Source: Geosporobacter ferrireducens (GTDB lineage Bacteria; Bacillota; Clostridia; Peptostreptococcales; Thermotaleaceae). Taken from it: DNA of 64,000 nucleotides. Shown piece by piece: positions 36,980 through 45,979 of the stretch (its first letter is position 1; every line of letters starts with the position of its first letter). The stretch lies in contig NZ_CP017269.1 in NCBI RefSeq assembly GCF_001750685.1, positions 5,435,416 through 5,499,415 on the forward strand, given 5' to 3'. A program made the translations under genes and the position numbers. The notes under the pieces are model-generated. The model was not told the DNA's origin, searched no databases, and saw only the letters and a list, made by a program, of their open reading frames with translations.

Positions 36980-37010
36980 GAGAGCCTTTAATTTTTATTT
37001 AAAGGCTCTC
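36980..37010 (+). promoter_or_regulatory. perfect 12-bp hairpin between EIIC and dehydrogenase genes
   Basis: GAGAGCCTTTAA pairs with TTAAAGGCTCTC over TTTTTAT. No T run follows, so partial termination or mRNA-end protection is more likely than a full stop. It probably makes the transporter genes and the dehydrogenase gene differ in expression. Confidence 0.65.
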
Positions 37011-37091
37011 AAACAAGTGTCATAGCACATCGTATGAGGTGATTAAAATACTTTGAAACATTACTTTAGATTCTGCTGAGGAGGATGTTAA

Positions 37092-38129
37092 ATGGACGGT
37101 AAAATGAGAGCGATGATGTTTTATGCCCCAGGAGATGTTCGTTTCGAAGAAACGGATATCCCGAGGCCAAAGGACGGCGAAATTCTTGTGAAGGTTAAAG
37201 CTGCTACCACTTGTGGTACTGATTTGAAAACCTACCGAAGAGGGCACCCATCAATTATCAAATCTGTACCTTCAACCTTTGGACACGAATTTGCTGGTGA
37301 AGTCGTAGAAGTTGGTAAGGATGTAGATAATTTCAAAATCGGCGATCGCGTAGTAGGAGGAAACTCAGCACCTTGTTTCCATTGCTATTATTGCAATCAA
37401 GGAATGTACAGTTTATGTGAGAATCTAGAGTTTTTAAATGGAGCTTATTCCGAATATGTAGCCGTTCCAAAACAGATTGTAAAATATAATTATCATAAGA
37501 TTCCGGAAGGCTTAGATTATAGAGAAGCTTCTTTGGTAGAACCGCTTGCCTGCGCGTTACATGGTATTGAAAGAACCCCTGTAAGGGTAGGCGATGTAGT
37601 GGCTGTAATTGGTGCTGGACCCATTGGTTTGATGTTTATCAAGCTTGCTGCTTTAAAAGGAGCAAGAGTTATAAGTATTGATCTATCTGATTATAGACTG
37701 GAAGAATCTAAAAAATTTGGAGCTGCAATGACAGTAAATCCTTCTAAAAAAGATTCAGTATCTGCAGTTAAAACACTTACTGAGTTAGGAAAGGGACCCG
37801 ATGTAGTGATTGAAGCAACAGGTTTTCCAGAAGTGTGGGAGCAAGCAATCAATATGGTTCGACCAGGAGGGCTTGTAAATCTTTTTGGCGGAACAAAAAA
37901 AGGAACCACTTTCACAATTGACTGCCAATTGTTTCACTACTCAGAAATAACTATTAAAGCAGTTTTCCATCATACGCCATACTATGTAAAAAAAGCTTTG
38001 GAGTTATTGACCACTAGGCAAGTAGACGGTAAATTGTTTATTACTGGAGAGTACCCACTAGAAAAGACAATTGATGCTTTAGAAAGTATAGGAAGACAAG
38101 AAGGGATTAAATATGCTATCATTCCTTAA
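37092..38129 (+). CDS. zinc-dependent polyol/alcohol dehydrogenase (MDR family)
   Basis: 345 residues. Catalytic zinc ligands are C41 (TTCGTD) and H65-E66 (GHEFAGEV), with a further glutamate in LVEPLACALHG. The structural zinc site is C95, C98, C101 and C109. The Rossmann motif is VIGAGPIGLMFIK. It resembles sorbitol and galactitol-1-phosphate dehydrogenases, which fits a substrate delivered as polyol phosphate by the upstream PTS. GAGGAGG precedes the ATG. Confidence 0.88.
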   Translation: MDGKMRAMMFYAPGDVRFEETDIPRPKDGEILVKVKAATTCGTDLKTYRRGHPSIIKSVPSTFGHEFAGEVVEVGKDVDNFKIGDRVVGGNSAPCFHCYYCNQGMYSLCENLEFLNGAYSEYVAVPKQIVKYNYHKIPEGLDYREASLVEPLACALHGIERTPVRVGDVVAVIGAGPIGLMFIKLAALKGARVISIDLSDYRLEESKKFGAAMTVNPSKKDSVSAVKTLTELGKGPDVVIEATGFPEVWEQAINMVRPGGLVNLFGGTKKGTTFTIDCQLFHYSEITIKAVFHHTPYYVKKALELLTTRQVDGKLFITGEYPLEKTIDALESIGRQEGIKYAIIP

Positions 38130-38147
38130 TTAAGGGGGAAATTTCTT

Positions 38148-38342
38148 ATGATCTACGAATTTATGCGCTTAATGGCCGGAAAATATCTAAGAGCTTTGAT
38201 TGATTATTATATTGCTAATCAAAACATTCTTAATACCATTGTTGTGATTGGTGGGTTTATATGGATCATTTTTAAACCGAAAGAGGATAAACAGAAGAAT
38301 ACATCAAAAAATTTTTTTGGAATAGAGATTAAAGAAAAATAA
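38148..38342 (+). CDS. small single-span membrane protein, unknown
   Basis: 64 residues. One hydrophobic helix (about 28-43, NTIVVIGGFIWIIF) is followed by a lysine-rich tail. TAAGGGGGAAA precedes the ATG, 18 bases after the dehydrogenase stop, so it is probably translated as part of the operon. No family is recognised. It may assist the EIIC protein, but that is a guess from position. Confidence 0.6.
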   Translation: MIYEFMRLMAGKYLRALIDYYIANQNILNTIVVIGGFIWIIFKPKEDKQKNTSKNFFGIEIKEK

Positions 38343-38427
38343 TAGGGTTTGGAAAGTATGCATAGGTTCAATAAAGAAATTTCCCTTTTATGAGAAACTT
38401 CTATTTTAAAATCTAGGAGGGAGAAGA

Positions 38428-38694
38428 ATGTATTGGGAAAGTGTTGTTTTAGAAAATGAAGCAGGCTTACATGCAAGACCTGCATCTGTTTTTACACAAA
38501 CCTCTTTGAAATATAAATCCGACATTACTATCTCGAAGGAAGGAAAATCAGCTAATGCGAAATCAATTATCTCTGTTTTATCCCTTGGTATTTCTAAAGG
38601 AACAGAAATTACTATTTCAGCAGAGGGTGAAGATGAAGAGGCCGCAGTAACGGACCTGGTTGGATTAATTCAATCAAAAATGGGTGAAGCCTAA
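38428..38694 (+). CDS. HPr-family phosphocarrier protein
   Basis: 88 residues. H15 in GLHARPAS is the phosphorylation site for enzyme I, and S46 in AKSIISVLSLGI is the site used by HPr kinase. Length and both sites match ordinary HPr. AGGAGGGAGAAG precedes the ATG. Its place at the end of a sugar-specific PTS operon suggests a dedicated carrier or a second copy of the general HPr. Confidence 0.92.
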   Translation: MYWESVVLENEAGLHARPASVFTQTSLKYKSDITISKEGKSANAKSIISVLSLGISKGTEITISAEGEDEEAAVTDLVGLIQSKMGEA

Positions 38695-38699
38695 TTGAT

Positions 38700-38720
38700 A
38701 AGGACAGATTCTGTCCTTTT
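38700..38720 (+). terminator. rho-independent terminator
   Basis: AAGGACAG pairs with CTGTCCTT over ATT and is followed by T residues. It ends the first PTS operon after the HPr gene. Confidence 0.88.
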
Positions 38721-38836
38721 TATTTGTAGATACAAAGAAAAGAGCTAGAAATAAAGGCGGGGGAGATTTAGAATAACAGCGTTATTGTAGGAATTAACCG
38801 GGATGGTTTAAACGAGTTTTAAAGGAGGATAATAAC

Positions 38837-40288
38837 GTGTATGTATTAGGAATTGATATCGGCACACAGGGTGTTCGAGGATTGGCAGTCGATAAATATG
38901 GGTGCGTAATTGCAGGACATAGTACACCTTTTGCAGAGATGAACATTTCCACAATAGAAAATCATAAAGAGCAGGATGCTCATATCTGGTGGGAGGCAAC
39001 ATTAAACACGATCAATGAAATTGTAAATGGGTTAATTAAAAAAAATATCGATCCAGAAGCAATCATAGCTATTGCATTAGATGGAACGTCGGGAACTATT
39101 GTGCCTCTAAATCATCTATACAGTCCCCTTTGCAATGGGTTGATGTATAATGATGGACGATCAGCGGAAGAGGCAGTTATCGTTCAGGAAAAGGGCTTTG
39201 AAATAGCCCTAAAGCTTGGATATAGATTTAATTCATCCTATGCCTTGCCCAAAATTCTATGGATAAAAAAACACAGACCAGATATCTATGATAAAATCCA
39301 TCTAATTGTACATCAGTCTGACTATATTGTAGGACGGCTTACAGGATGCTATCATTTCTCAGATTACTCAAATGCATTAAAAACGGGATATGATCTTATT
39401 GAACAGAAATGGCCTGATTTTATTGAAAAGGATCTAGAGATAGAATTGAAAAAACTTCCAACGGTCTTATCTCCTGGTACTAAAATTGGATACATATCAG
39501 ATGAGGCAGCAAAATCCACAGGGTTAAGTATAAGAACGAAGGTAATCGCCGGTGCAACGGATGGCTATGCTTCAGCTATTGCTTCTGGTGCAGTAGAACC
39601 CGGAGACTTTAATACTTCTATTGGAACGACGCTTACAATTAAAGGTGTTGTGAATCATCTAATCAAAGATGAAAAAGGAAGAGTATATTGTCATCTGCAT
39701 CCAGAAGGTTACTGGATGCCTGGAGGCGCCTCAAACACAGGCGGTAAATGCTTAAATGCACGGTTTGATCCAGTTCTATTTGATGCATATAATCAACATG
39801 TTGAGCAGAAGACACCTACAGATATAGTGGTTTACCCTTTGGTAGGGAAAGGAGAAAGATTTCCTTTTGTACAGCCTGATGCAGAGGCGTTTATGATAGG
39901 AAACAGTAGAAATGATAAAGAACTTTATGCGGCTTTAATGGAAGGGGTTGCTTACACCGAAAGACTTTCCTATGATTTGCTTGCAGCGCTTGGTTGTGAG
40001 ATAAAAGATCGGTTATTTATTACAGGGGGAGCTGTAAAATCTAAAGAATGGTCTCAAATAAGGGCCAATGTAATGAATAAAACGTTGCTAAAACCAGAAA
40101 TTGCTGAACCGGCAATGGGCAGTGCGATTATTGCGGCTTCTCAGACTATGTTTACTGACATTACAGAAGCAGCAAAATCTATGGTCCGTATCGGTGAAAC
40201 AATATACCCCCAACCCCATAAAGTAAAAAAATATAATGAAAAGTACAGGATTTTTCTAGAAGAGTGCCATCAAAGAGGGTACATCTAA
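38837..40288 (+). CDS. FGGY-family carbohydrate kinase
   Basis: 483 residues from a GTG start with AAAGGAGGAT upstream. YVLGIDIGTQGVRGLAVD and GATDGYASAIASGAVEPGD are the two FGGY phosphate-binding regions, and FITGGAVKSKEWSQI is the C-terminal signature. It probably phosphorylates a ketose or polyol such as xylulose, ribulose or a relative; the exact sugar cannot be told by eye. The following genes (a broken PHP gene and a hexose-phosphate mutase) belong to the same unit. Confidence 0.88.
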   Translation: MYVLGIDIGTQGVRGLAVDKYGCVIAGHSTPFAEMNISTIENHKEQDAHIWWEATLNTINEIVNGLIKKNIDPEAIIAIALDGTSGTIVPLNHLYSPLCNGLMYNDGRSAEEAVIVQEKGFEIALKLGYRFNSSYALPKILWIKKHRPDIYDKIHLIVHQSDYIVGRLTGCYHFSDYSNALKTGYDLIEQKWPDFIEKDLEIELKKLPTVLSPGTKIGYISDEAAKSTGLSIRTKVIAGATDGYASAIASGAVEPGDFNTSIGTTLTIKGVVNHLIKDEKGRVYCHLHPEGYWMPGGASNTGGKCLNARFDPVLFDAYNQHVEQKTPTDIVVYPLVGKGERFPFVQPDAEAFMIGNSRNDKELYAALMEGVAYTERLSYDLLAALGCEIKDRLFITGGAVKSKEWSQIRANVMNKTLLKPEIAEPAMGSAIIAASQTMFTDITEAAKSMVRIGETIYPQPHKVKKYNEKYRIFLEECHQRGYI

Positions 40289-40290
40289 CC

Positions 40291-40380
40291 ATGAAAATCG
40301 ATTTATATATCCATTCCTGTTACAGTGGCAGAATGCTCAGTACTACAGAATTGATTGAAAAGTCTCACGGGAGGATGTGA
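40291..40380 (+). pseudogene. truncated PHP-domain phosphoesterase remnant
   Basis: Only 29 codons remain: MKIDLYIHSCYSGRMLSTTE... then a stop. This is the N-terminal strand-loop of PHP-family phosphoesterases, which normally reads DLHIHS followed by SDG. The first metal-binding histidine is changed to tyrosine, and the remaining 200 or so residues are gone. It starts three bases after the kinase stop, so a PHP gene once sat between kinase and mutase. Confidence 0.7.
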
Positions 40381-40412
40381 AAATCATATCCTAATTGAAG
40401 GGGGGAAGACTG

Positions 40413-41750
40413 TTGAGTATCTATAAAGATTGTGATATACGGGGAATTTTTAATGAGGACTTAGAGGGAGAAACGGCATATCACATTGGAAGAAGCATAG
40501 GGACAATTATGCAGAATAAGACACTTGTAGTTGGAGGGGATGTTAGAATTTCAACTCCCTTGCTAAAAGAAAAACTGATAGATGGTTTGATGGACAGTGG
40601 TGCAAAAATTATAGACATTGGAACTGTACCTACACCGGTATTTTATTTTGCAAAGGGTTATTTAAAGGCAGATGGCGGTGTTGCTGTAACGGCATCACAC
40701 AATCCCGCCAAATACAACGGATTCAAGATCATTCTAAGCGATATGCCCATTCAAACAGAAGATATTCAAAACATAAAAAAAATCGTAGACCGGCATGCCT
40801 ATAGGGATGCAGTAGGCAGTTATCAAAGCATAGAAGTAAATGATGCATATAAAGAATATATAAAGGGGCTAGTGAAAGTATATCGTTCTTTAAAGGTTGT
40901 TATTGACGCTGGAAATGGCACTACATCTATTATAGCGCCTCAGCTCTTTCGCAATCTAGGTTATACGGTTATACCTTTGTTTTGTGAATACGATGGAAGC
41001 TTCCCATACAGGGAACCAAATCCAGCAATCTATAGTAATTTAAGCAAGCTGCAGAGCAAGGTTTTAGAGGAAGGTGCAGATCTTGGCATTGCTTTTGATG
41101 GTGACGGAGACAGGGTGGTTTTTGTAGATGAAAAAGGTAGAATATCTGCAAGTGAAGAGAGTTTTACTGTGTTCATACAAGAATATTTGAAGGACAAACC
41201 GTCTCCTGTGATTTACGACATAAAATCCTCGAGTATTGTTGAAAAAGAAGTGGAAAAATATCATGGAAAGCCAATAATGGAACGATCAGGCCATGCCTTC
41301 ATTAAGAAAACATTCTTGGAGAATCATGCAGTATTGGCAGGAGAAATTAGTGGCCATTTCTTTTTTAGAGAACTAGGGTATGATGATGGTATTTTTGCAG
41401 CGTTAAAAATGGCAGAAATACTTACAAAAAACAATAAAAAATTATCTTATTATACGGATAGAATAGAAAAAACTGTTATGACTCCAGATTTACGGATTCC
41501 TTATCCTAAAGACTGTCAGCTGGAACTTCTGGAAAAGGTTGAAAGTTTAAATCAACAATACGAAATAACAAAATTGGATGGAATAAGAGTCCAGTTTCCT
41601 AATGGATGGGCCCTTATACGTCAATCGGTTACAGAACCCTGCATTACAATTCGTTTTGAGGCAGATAGCGAAACTGATTTAGATTTTATTAAAAAAGAAT
41701 TCTTAAAGACAGTACCTGAGTTATATGGTAAACATGAACTTCTGCTATAA
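40413..41750 (+). CDS. phosphoglucomutase/phosphomannomutase family protein
   Basis: 445 residues from a TTG start preceded by AAGGGGGGAAG; an earlier TTG at 40395 reads through that site. The phosphoserine is about S95 in TASHNPAKYNG; the metal loop is DGDGDR near 232; the sugar-specificity loop is GEISGH; and the phosphate-binding end is ITIRFEA. It interconverts hexose 1- and 6-phosphates. Confidence 0.9.
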   Translation: MSIYKDCDIRGIFNEDLEGETAYHIGRSIGTIMQNKTLVVGGDVRISTPLLKEKLIDGLMDSGAKIIDIGTVPTPVFYFAKGYLKADGGVAVTASHNPAKYNGFKIILSDMPIQTEDIQNIKKIVDRHAYRDAVGSYQSIEVNDAYKEYIKGLVKVYRSLKVVIDAGNGTTSIIAPQLFRNLGYTVIPLFCEYDGSFPYREPNPAIYSNLSKLQSKVLEEGADLGIAFDGDGDRVVFVDEKGRISASEESFTVFIQEYLKDKPSPVIYDIKSSSIVEKEVEKYHGKPIMERSGHAFIKKTFLENHAVLAGEISGHFFFRELGYDDGIFAALKMAEILTKNNKKLSYYTDRIEKTVMTPDLRIPYPKDCQLELLEKVESLNQQYEITKLDGIRVQFPNGWALIRQSVTEPCITIRFEADSETDLDFIKKEFLKTVPELYGKHELLL

Positions 41751-41807
41751 TAAATCTACAAAACTCACTTCCTGTATGTATGCATCAGGGCAATTTGTAA
41801 ACTGATT

Positions 41808-41852
41808 AAAAAATCCTGAGTATGTTGGAAACAACGTGCACAGGATTTTTTT
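41808..41852 (+). terminator. rho-independent terminator
   Basis: AAAAAATCCTG pairs with CAGGATTTTTT, with an inner GTTG-GAAA-CAAC hairpin, and T residues follow. It separates the mutase gene from the second PTS operon. The roughly 310 bases up to the next promoter hold no gene. Confidence 0.85.
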
Positions 41853-42165
41853 TGAAATATTTTATATAAAAAGTACTTTACTATAGATGCTAAATGAATT
41901 AAATAACGAAGTAATAATTTTAATAAATGGTAGAAATTGTGGTAGAAAATACTAAGCGCTTATAGATAAAAACATATCATAAAAATAAATACTACAATCC
42001 ACTTTTCAACGCTTTATCGCATTGATAGTATAAAGTATATCAAACATTTTCTAGTAAGGAGTTAATTTATACAGGGGATTTTTTGTGGTATAAAAAGTTG
42101 AGGAATAAGAAAATGATTAATACATTTACAGCATTTTCAAGGAATAGAGGAGCCAACGGAAATGT

Positions 42166-42181
42166 TGGCAAAAAAATTGCT
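42166..42181 (+). promoter_or_regulatory. sigma-54 promoter of the second PTS operon
   Basis: TGGCAA-AAAAA-TTGCT has the invariant GG (42167-42168) and GC (42179-42180) at the same 12-base offset as the promoter at 31917 and differs from the consensus at one position. It lies 40 bases before the chosen regulator start. Its presence argues against the longer reading frame that begins at 42083. Confidence 0.8.
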
Positions 42182-42205
42182 TATATATGGAGGTGTAATA
42201 ATTCA

Positions 42206-45190
42206 ATGAGAAAAAAATTAGTAGAAGGCCTGACGGGGAATGAGGATAACATGAAAGAAAAAATTGTGAGTACGATTCATGAAGAGGACCCAAATAATCC
42301 TTATACAGATGAACAAATTGCAGAATTATTAAGCATTAATAGAGATATTGTACTGACAACTAGAAAGGAATATTCGATAAGCAATTCAAGGGAAAGAAAG
42401 AGAGAGCGCCTAAATAAGGAACTAATAAAATTACTAAAAGAGAATTCCAAAATATCACAACGTGAAATTACAATAAAATTAAAAGCAAAGGGATTTAATA
42501 TCTCCAGATTTACAGTAAATAATCTTTTAATTAATGCGCAGAATGAAATTTCTCTACCAAACTATACCAAGGCCGGAATTGGAGATGATGAAAACGTTTT
42601 TAAAAAGATTGTAGGATATGACAAAAGTTTAAAAACTCAAATTATGCAGGCTAAAGCAGCAGTTATGTACCCGCCAATGGGATTGCATACATTAATTGTA
42701 GGAGATACGGGAGTAGGAAAAAGTCAGTTAGCTGAGGCAATGTATTATTACGCAATAGATATAAAAAGAATATCTGCTGATAAAACCTTTGTGAGCTTTA
42801 ATTGCGCAGATTATGCAGAAAACCCCCAATTACTGTTAGCACAATTATTTGGATATATAAAGGGTGCATTTACAGGGGCAACTGAAGAAAAAACAGGCTT
42901 AATTGATCAAGCAAACGAAAGCATTCTTTTTTTAGATGAAGTTCATAGACTTTCTGCAGAAGGACAGGAAATATTGTTCAATGTAATTGATCGAGGATCC
43001 TATAGGAGATTAGGTGAAACAGAAGCACAAAGAACTGTAAGCACGATGATCATTGCTGCAACAACAGAAGATGTTGAATCAAGATTACTGCATACGTTTA
43101 GAAGAAGGATTCCTATGGTTATTTCATTGCCTAGTTTAGAATCCCGAACTTTAAATGAGCGATTAGAGCTTATACAATTATTTTTTATTGAAGAGGCCAA
43201 TCGAACGAAAGCAGATATTATAATCCATATGGAAGTTTTATGGGCATTGCTTATATATGATTGTAAGGGCAATATTGGCCAATTAAAATCTGACATACAG
43301 GTTTCCTGTGCAAGAGCATTTTTAAGCTATATGATCTCAAAAAATAAGAATATGGAGATTAGCATTTCAGATATTCCAATAAATGCACGAAAAGGTCTAT
43401 TGAAATTAAAAAATAGTAGAAAAGAGATGGAGCTGCTGGTAAAAGGAAACATAAAAATTAGTTATGATAATAAGTCCAGTAGCTATTTTACTAAAAAAGG
43501 GATGAATAATACGTTAAATGAGATTTATCAGTATATAGAAAATCGTTATAAGGACTTGTCAAAGCACGAACTGCCCGATGATGTAGTAAATCAGGTTATT
43601 GGCGAAGAAATAGAATCTTATATAGAAGAGTTGATGAAGACTGTAGAGAAAAATATTAATGACTTAGATTTAGAATCACTAAAAAATTTAGTAGGTACAA
43701 AAATCACTCAAATAACAGAATCTATTATACACATTGCTGAAGAGGAGCAACAGCGAAGTTATGATAAGAAATTCTTTTTCTGCTTAGCAATGCATCTGCA
43801 TTCAACAATTGAAAGATTAAAGCAAGGTAAAACAATTTATAATCCACAACTAGATACAATAAAAAAAGAATATAAAAGCGAGTTTAACCTAGCAGCAAAG
43901 ATCAGTAAAAGTATAGAATCCGTTTATAATATTAGTCTGCCAGAGGATGAATTAGGATTTTTAGCAATTTATCTGATGATGAATGACAGAAGTACATATG
44001 AAAAGCACGAAAGAATTGGTGTTGTATTAATTAGCCATGGACATGTCGCATCAAATATGCTTGATGTAGCAAGAAAGCTACTGGGTGTAGAATATGGAGT
44101 AGCCATCGAAATGTCAATGAACGAACACCCTGAATCAATACTGGAGAAAGCAACGGAAGCTGCCAAAGAGGTAAATGAGGGAAAAGGCGTACTGTTATTA
44201 GTGGATATGGGATCGTTGATCAGCTTTGGGGATATCATTATGGAAAATACAGGAATTCCTATAAAGACAATAAGTAGAACAGATACGGTAACCGTGATTG
44301 AGGCGATTAGGCGTGCTGTGCTTCCTGGAGAGACATTGGATAACATTTACAGATTTATTGTAGATGAGAGAGTTGAACTGAAGAATGATAATGAGTTTCT
44401 AGTAAAAATGACTAAAAAGAAGCCTGCGATCGTAGCAGTGTGTGTTACAGGTGAAGGCACTGCAATTAAAATAAAAGATATTGTTATGTCTCTCGTTTCG
44501 GGAATTGAAAAAAAGTGCGAGATTATAACATTGGGATTAATTAATGAAAAAAATTTAGGTGATGAAATTCATAGATTGCGACAGAAGTATGAGATTAAGG
44601 CTTCCATTGGTTCATTCAATATATTCGATCAAGAAATACCTTTTTTCTCCACAAACGACCTATTAAATGAAAATATAATTCCCAATCTTAGAAAAATATT
44701 TAAAATAACGGAGGAAGATTCACAAGTGAAAAAGAGCTCAAATTACCCTTTGAAAAACTTGTTATTAACCGAACTAATAAATATAAACCTAGATCTAAAA
44801 AATCAAAATCAAGTAATTTTACATTTAAGTAATTTACTTTTTCAAAAAGGGAAAGTATCAGAAGGTTTTTATGAAGAAGTTACAAACAGAGAACAAATTG
44901 GTTCAACAGCAATTGGGAATATGGTAGCTATACCCCATGCGGATGCTAGATTTACGAGAGAACCAGCTATTGCTGTAGCAACATTGAAACAAGCTATAAA
45001 GTGGGGAAAAAATAAGGTGCAATTAGTTTTTATATTAGCAATAAACGAGAACTGTATAGAAGCATTACATGGATTAGTGGATTTACTAAATCATTCGACA
45101 TACATTCACCGGCTACTAAGATCAGATTCAACAGAGAAGTTTAAGGAGGTATTATTAGATGCCATTAACGAGAAACATTGCAACAAATAA
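42206..45190 (+). CDS. sigma-54-dependent PTS-regulated activator (LevR type), second copy
   Basis: About 994 residues, with the same order as the regulator at 31956: HTH, AAA+ domain (GDTGVGKS near 166-173, GAFTGA near 220-225, LFLDEVH), PRD (CLAMHLHSTIERL), mannose-type EIIA (LISHGHV), EIIB-like (VAVCVTGEG) and a C-terminal type-2 EIIA with AIPHAD. ATG at 42206 follows TGGAGGTG; an ATG at 42251 aligns better with the first regulator's N-terminus and is the main alternative. It overlaps the EIIA gene by 32 bases. Confidence 0.9.
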   Translation: MRKKLVEGLTGNEDNMKEKIVSTIHEEDPNNPYTDEQIAELLSINRDIVLTTRKEYSISNSRERKRERLNKELIKLLKENSKISQREITIKLKAKGFNISRFTVNNLLINAQNEISLPNYTKAGIGDDENVFKKIVGYDKSLKTQIMQAKAAVMYPPMGLHTLIVGDTGVGKSQLAEAMYYYAIDIKRISADKTFVSFNCADYAENPQLLLAQLFGYIKGAFTGATEEKTGLIDQANESILFLDEVHRLSAEGQEILFNVIDRGSYRRLGETEAQRTVSTMIIAATTEDVESRLLHTFRRRIPMVISLPSLESRTLNERLELIQLFFIEEANRTKADIIIHMEVLWALLIYDCKGNIGQLKSDIQVSCARAFLSYMISKNKNMEISISDIPINARKGLLKLKNSRKEMELLVKGNIKISYDNKSSSYFTKKGMNNTLNEIYQYIENRYKDLSKHELPDDVVNQVIGEEIESYIEELMKTVEKNINDLDLESLKNLVGTKITQITESIIHIAEEEQQRSYDKKFFFCLAMHLHSTIERLKQGKTIYNPQLDTIKKEYKSEFNLAAKISKSIESVYNISLPEDELGFLAIYLMMNDRSTYEKHERIGVVLISHGHVASNMLDVARKLLGVEYGVAIEMSMNEHPESILEKATEAAKEVNEGKGVLLLVDMGSLISFGDIIMENTGIPIKTISRTDTVTVIEAIRRAVLPGETLDNIYRFIVDERVELKNDNEFLVKMTKKKPAIVAVCVTGEGTAIKIKDIVMSLVSGIEKKCEIITLGLINEKNLGDEIHRLRQKYEIKASIGSFNIFDQEIPFFSTNDLLNENIIPNLRKIFKITEEDSQVKKSSNYPLKNLLLTELININLDLKNQNQVILHLSNLLFQKGKVSEGFYEEVTNREQIGSTAIGNMVAIPHADARFTREPAIAVATLKQAIKWGKNKVQLVFILAINENCIEALHGLVDLLNHSTYIHRLLRSDSTEKFKEVLLDAINEKHCNK

Positions 45191-45635
45191 TGTAACAAGA
45201 TGTCTCATAAAAGGTATGGAATTCAATACTAGAAAAGAAGTATTAGAGTATATTGGAAATTACTTATTTAAAAAGGGCTTTGTTAAGGAAAGCTTCATCT
45301 ATGCACTGTTAGAAAGAGAAAGAGTTTTTCCTACTGGGTTGGATATGGGAAATATAAATGTTGCAATACCTCATACGGATGCAGATCATGTTATAAATCC
45401 TGCAATTGTTGTAATGGTTTTAAATAAACCTATAGTATTTGAAACAATGGGTTCTATAGGTGGAACTGTGAAAGTTGATGTCATATTTGCCCTTGCTATA
45501 CAAGATCCTAAGAAACAACTTAGCTTATTACAAAAATTAATGGAACTTTTTCAAAACGAAGAGAGGCTTAAACATCTTATAGATGTCAGTGATATAGAAG
45601 AGTTTGAGCAAATATTTTCTATTGAGAATTTATGA
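45159..45635 (+). CDS. PTS EIIA component, fructose/galactitol type (second system)
   Basis: 158 residues with the phosphorylated histidine at H72 in VAIPHTDADH. Its ATG lies within the regulator gene, preceded by AAGGAGG, so the two are translationally linked. It is paralogous to the EIIA at 34882. Confidence 0.88.
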   Translation: MPLTRNIATNNVTRCLIKGMEFNTRKEVLEYIGNYLFKKGFVKESFIYALLERERVFPTGLDMGNINVAIPHTDADHVINPAIVVMVLNKPIVFETMGSIGGTVKVDVIFALAIQDPKKQLSLLQKLMELFQNEERLKHLIDVSDIEEFEQIFSIENL

Positions 45636-45665
45636 TTTGAAATTTAAAAGAAAGGAGGTGAAGAA

Positions 45666-45959
45666 ATGGCAAACGAAAAAAGAGTTTTAGTAGCTTGTGG
45701 CACTGGAATATGTACTTCGACAATGGCAGTCAATAAGTTTAAAACTGCATTAGAAAAAAGAGGAAAGCTAAGTCTATTCAAAATTGATCAGTGCAAGGTT
45801 GCTGAACTAGCAGCAAAGGGAAATGATTATGATTTAGTAATTGCGACAACCACAGTTTCTGCAAAAATAAATACTCCTATTGTACAAGGAACAGCTTTTT
45901 TGACAGGTGTAGGAATCGACAAGGTTGTAGATGAAATACTTAGTATCTTGAAAATATAA
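45666..45959 (+). CDS. PTS EIIB component, galactitol type (second system)
   Basis: 97 residues with the phospho-cysteine C11 in VACGTGICTST. AAAGGAGGTGAAG precedes the ATG. It is a paralogue of the EIIB at 35370. Confidence 0.9.
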   Translation: MANEKRVLVACGTGICTSTMAVNKFKTALEKRGKLSLFKIDQCKVAELAAKGNDYDLVIATTTVSAKINTPIVQGTAFLTGVGIDKVVDEILSILKI

Positions 45960-45979
45960 GCTTTAAGGGGGAAGGTACT

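Noticed and set aside
42083..42205. N-terminal extension of the second LevR-type regulator
   Set aside because: It contains the sigma-54 promoter, has no ribosome binding site at its start and has no counterpart in the first regulator.
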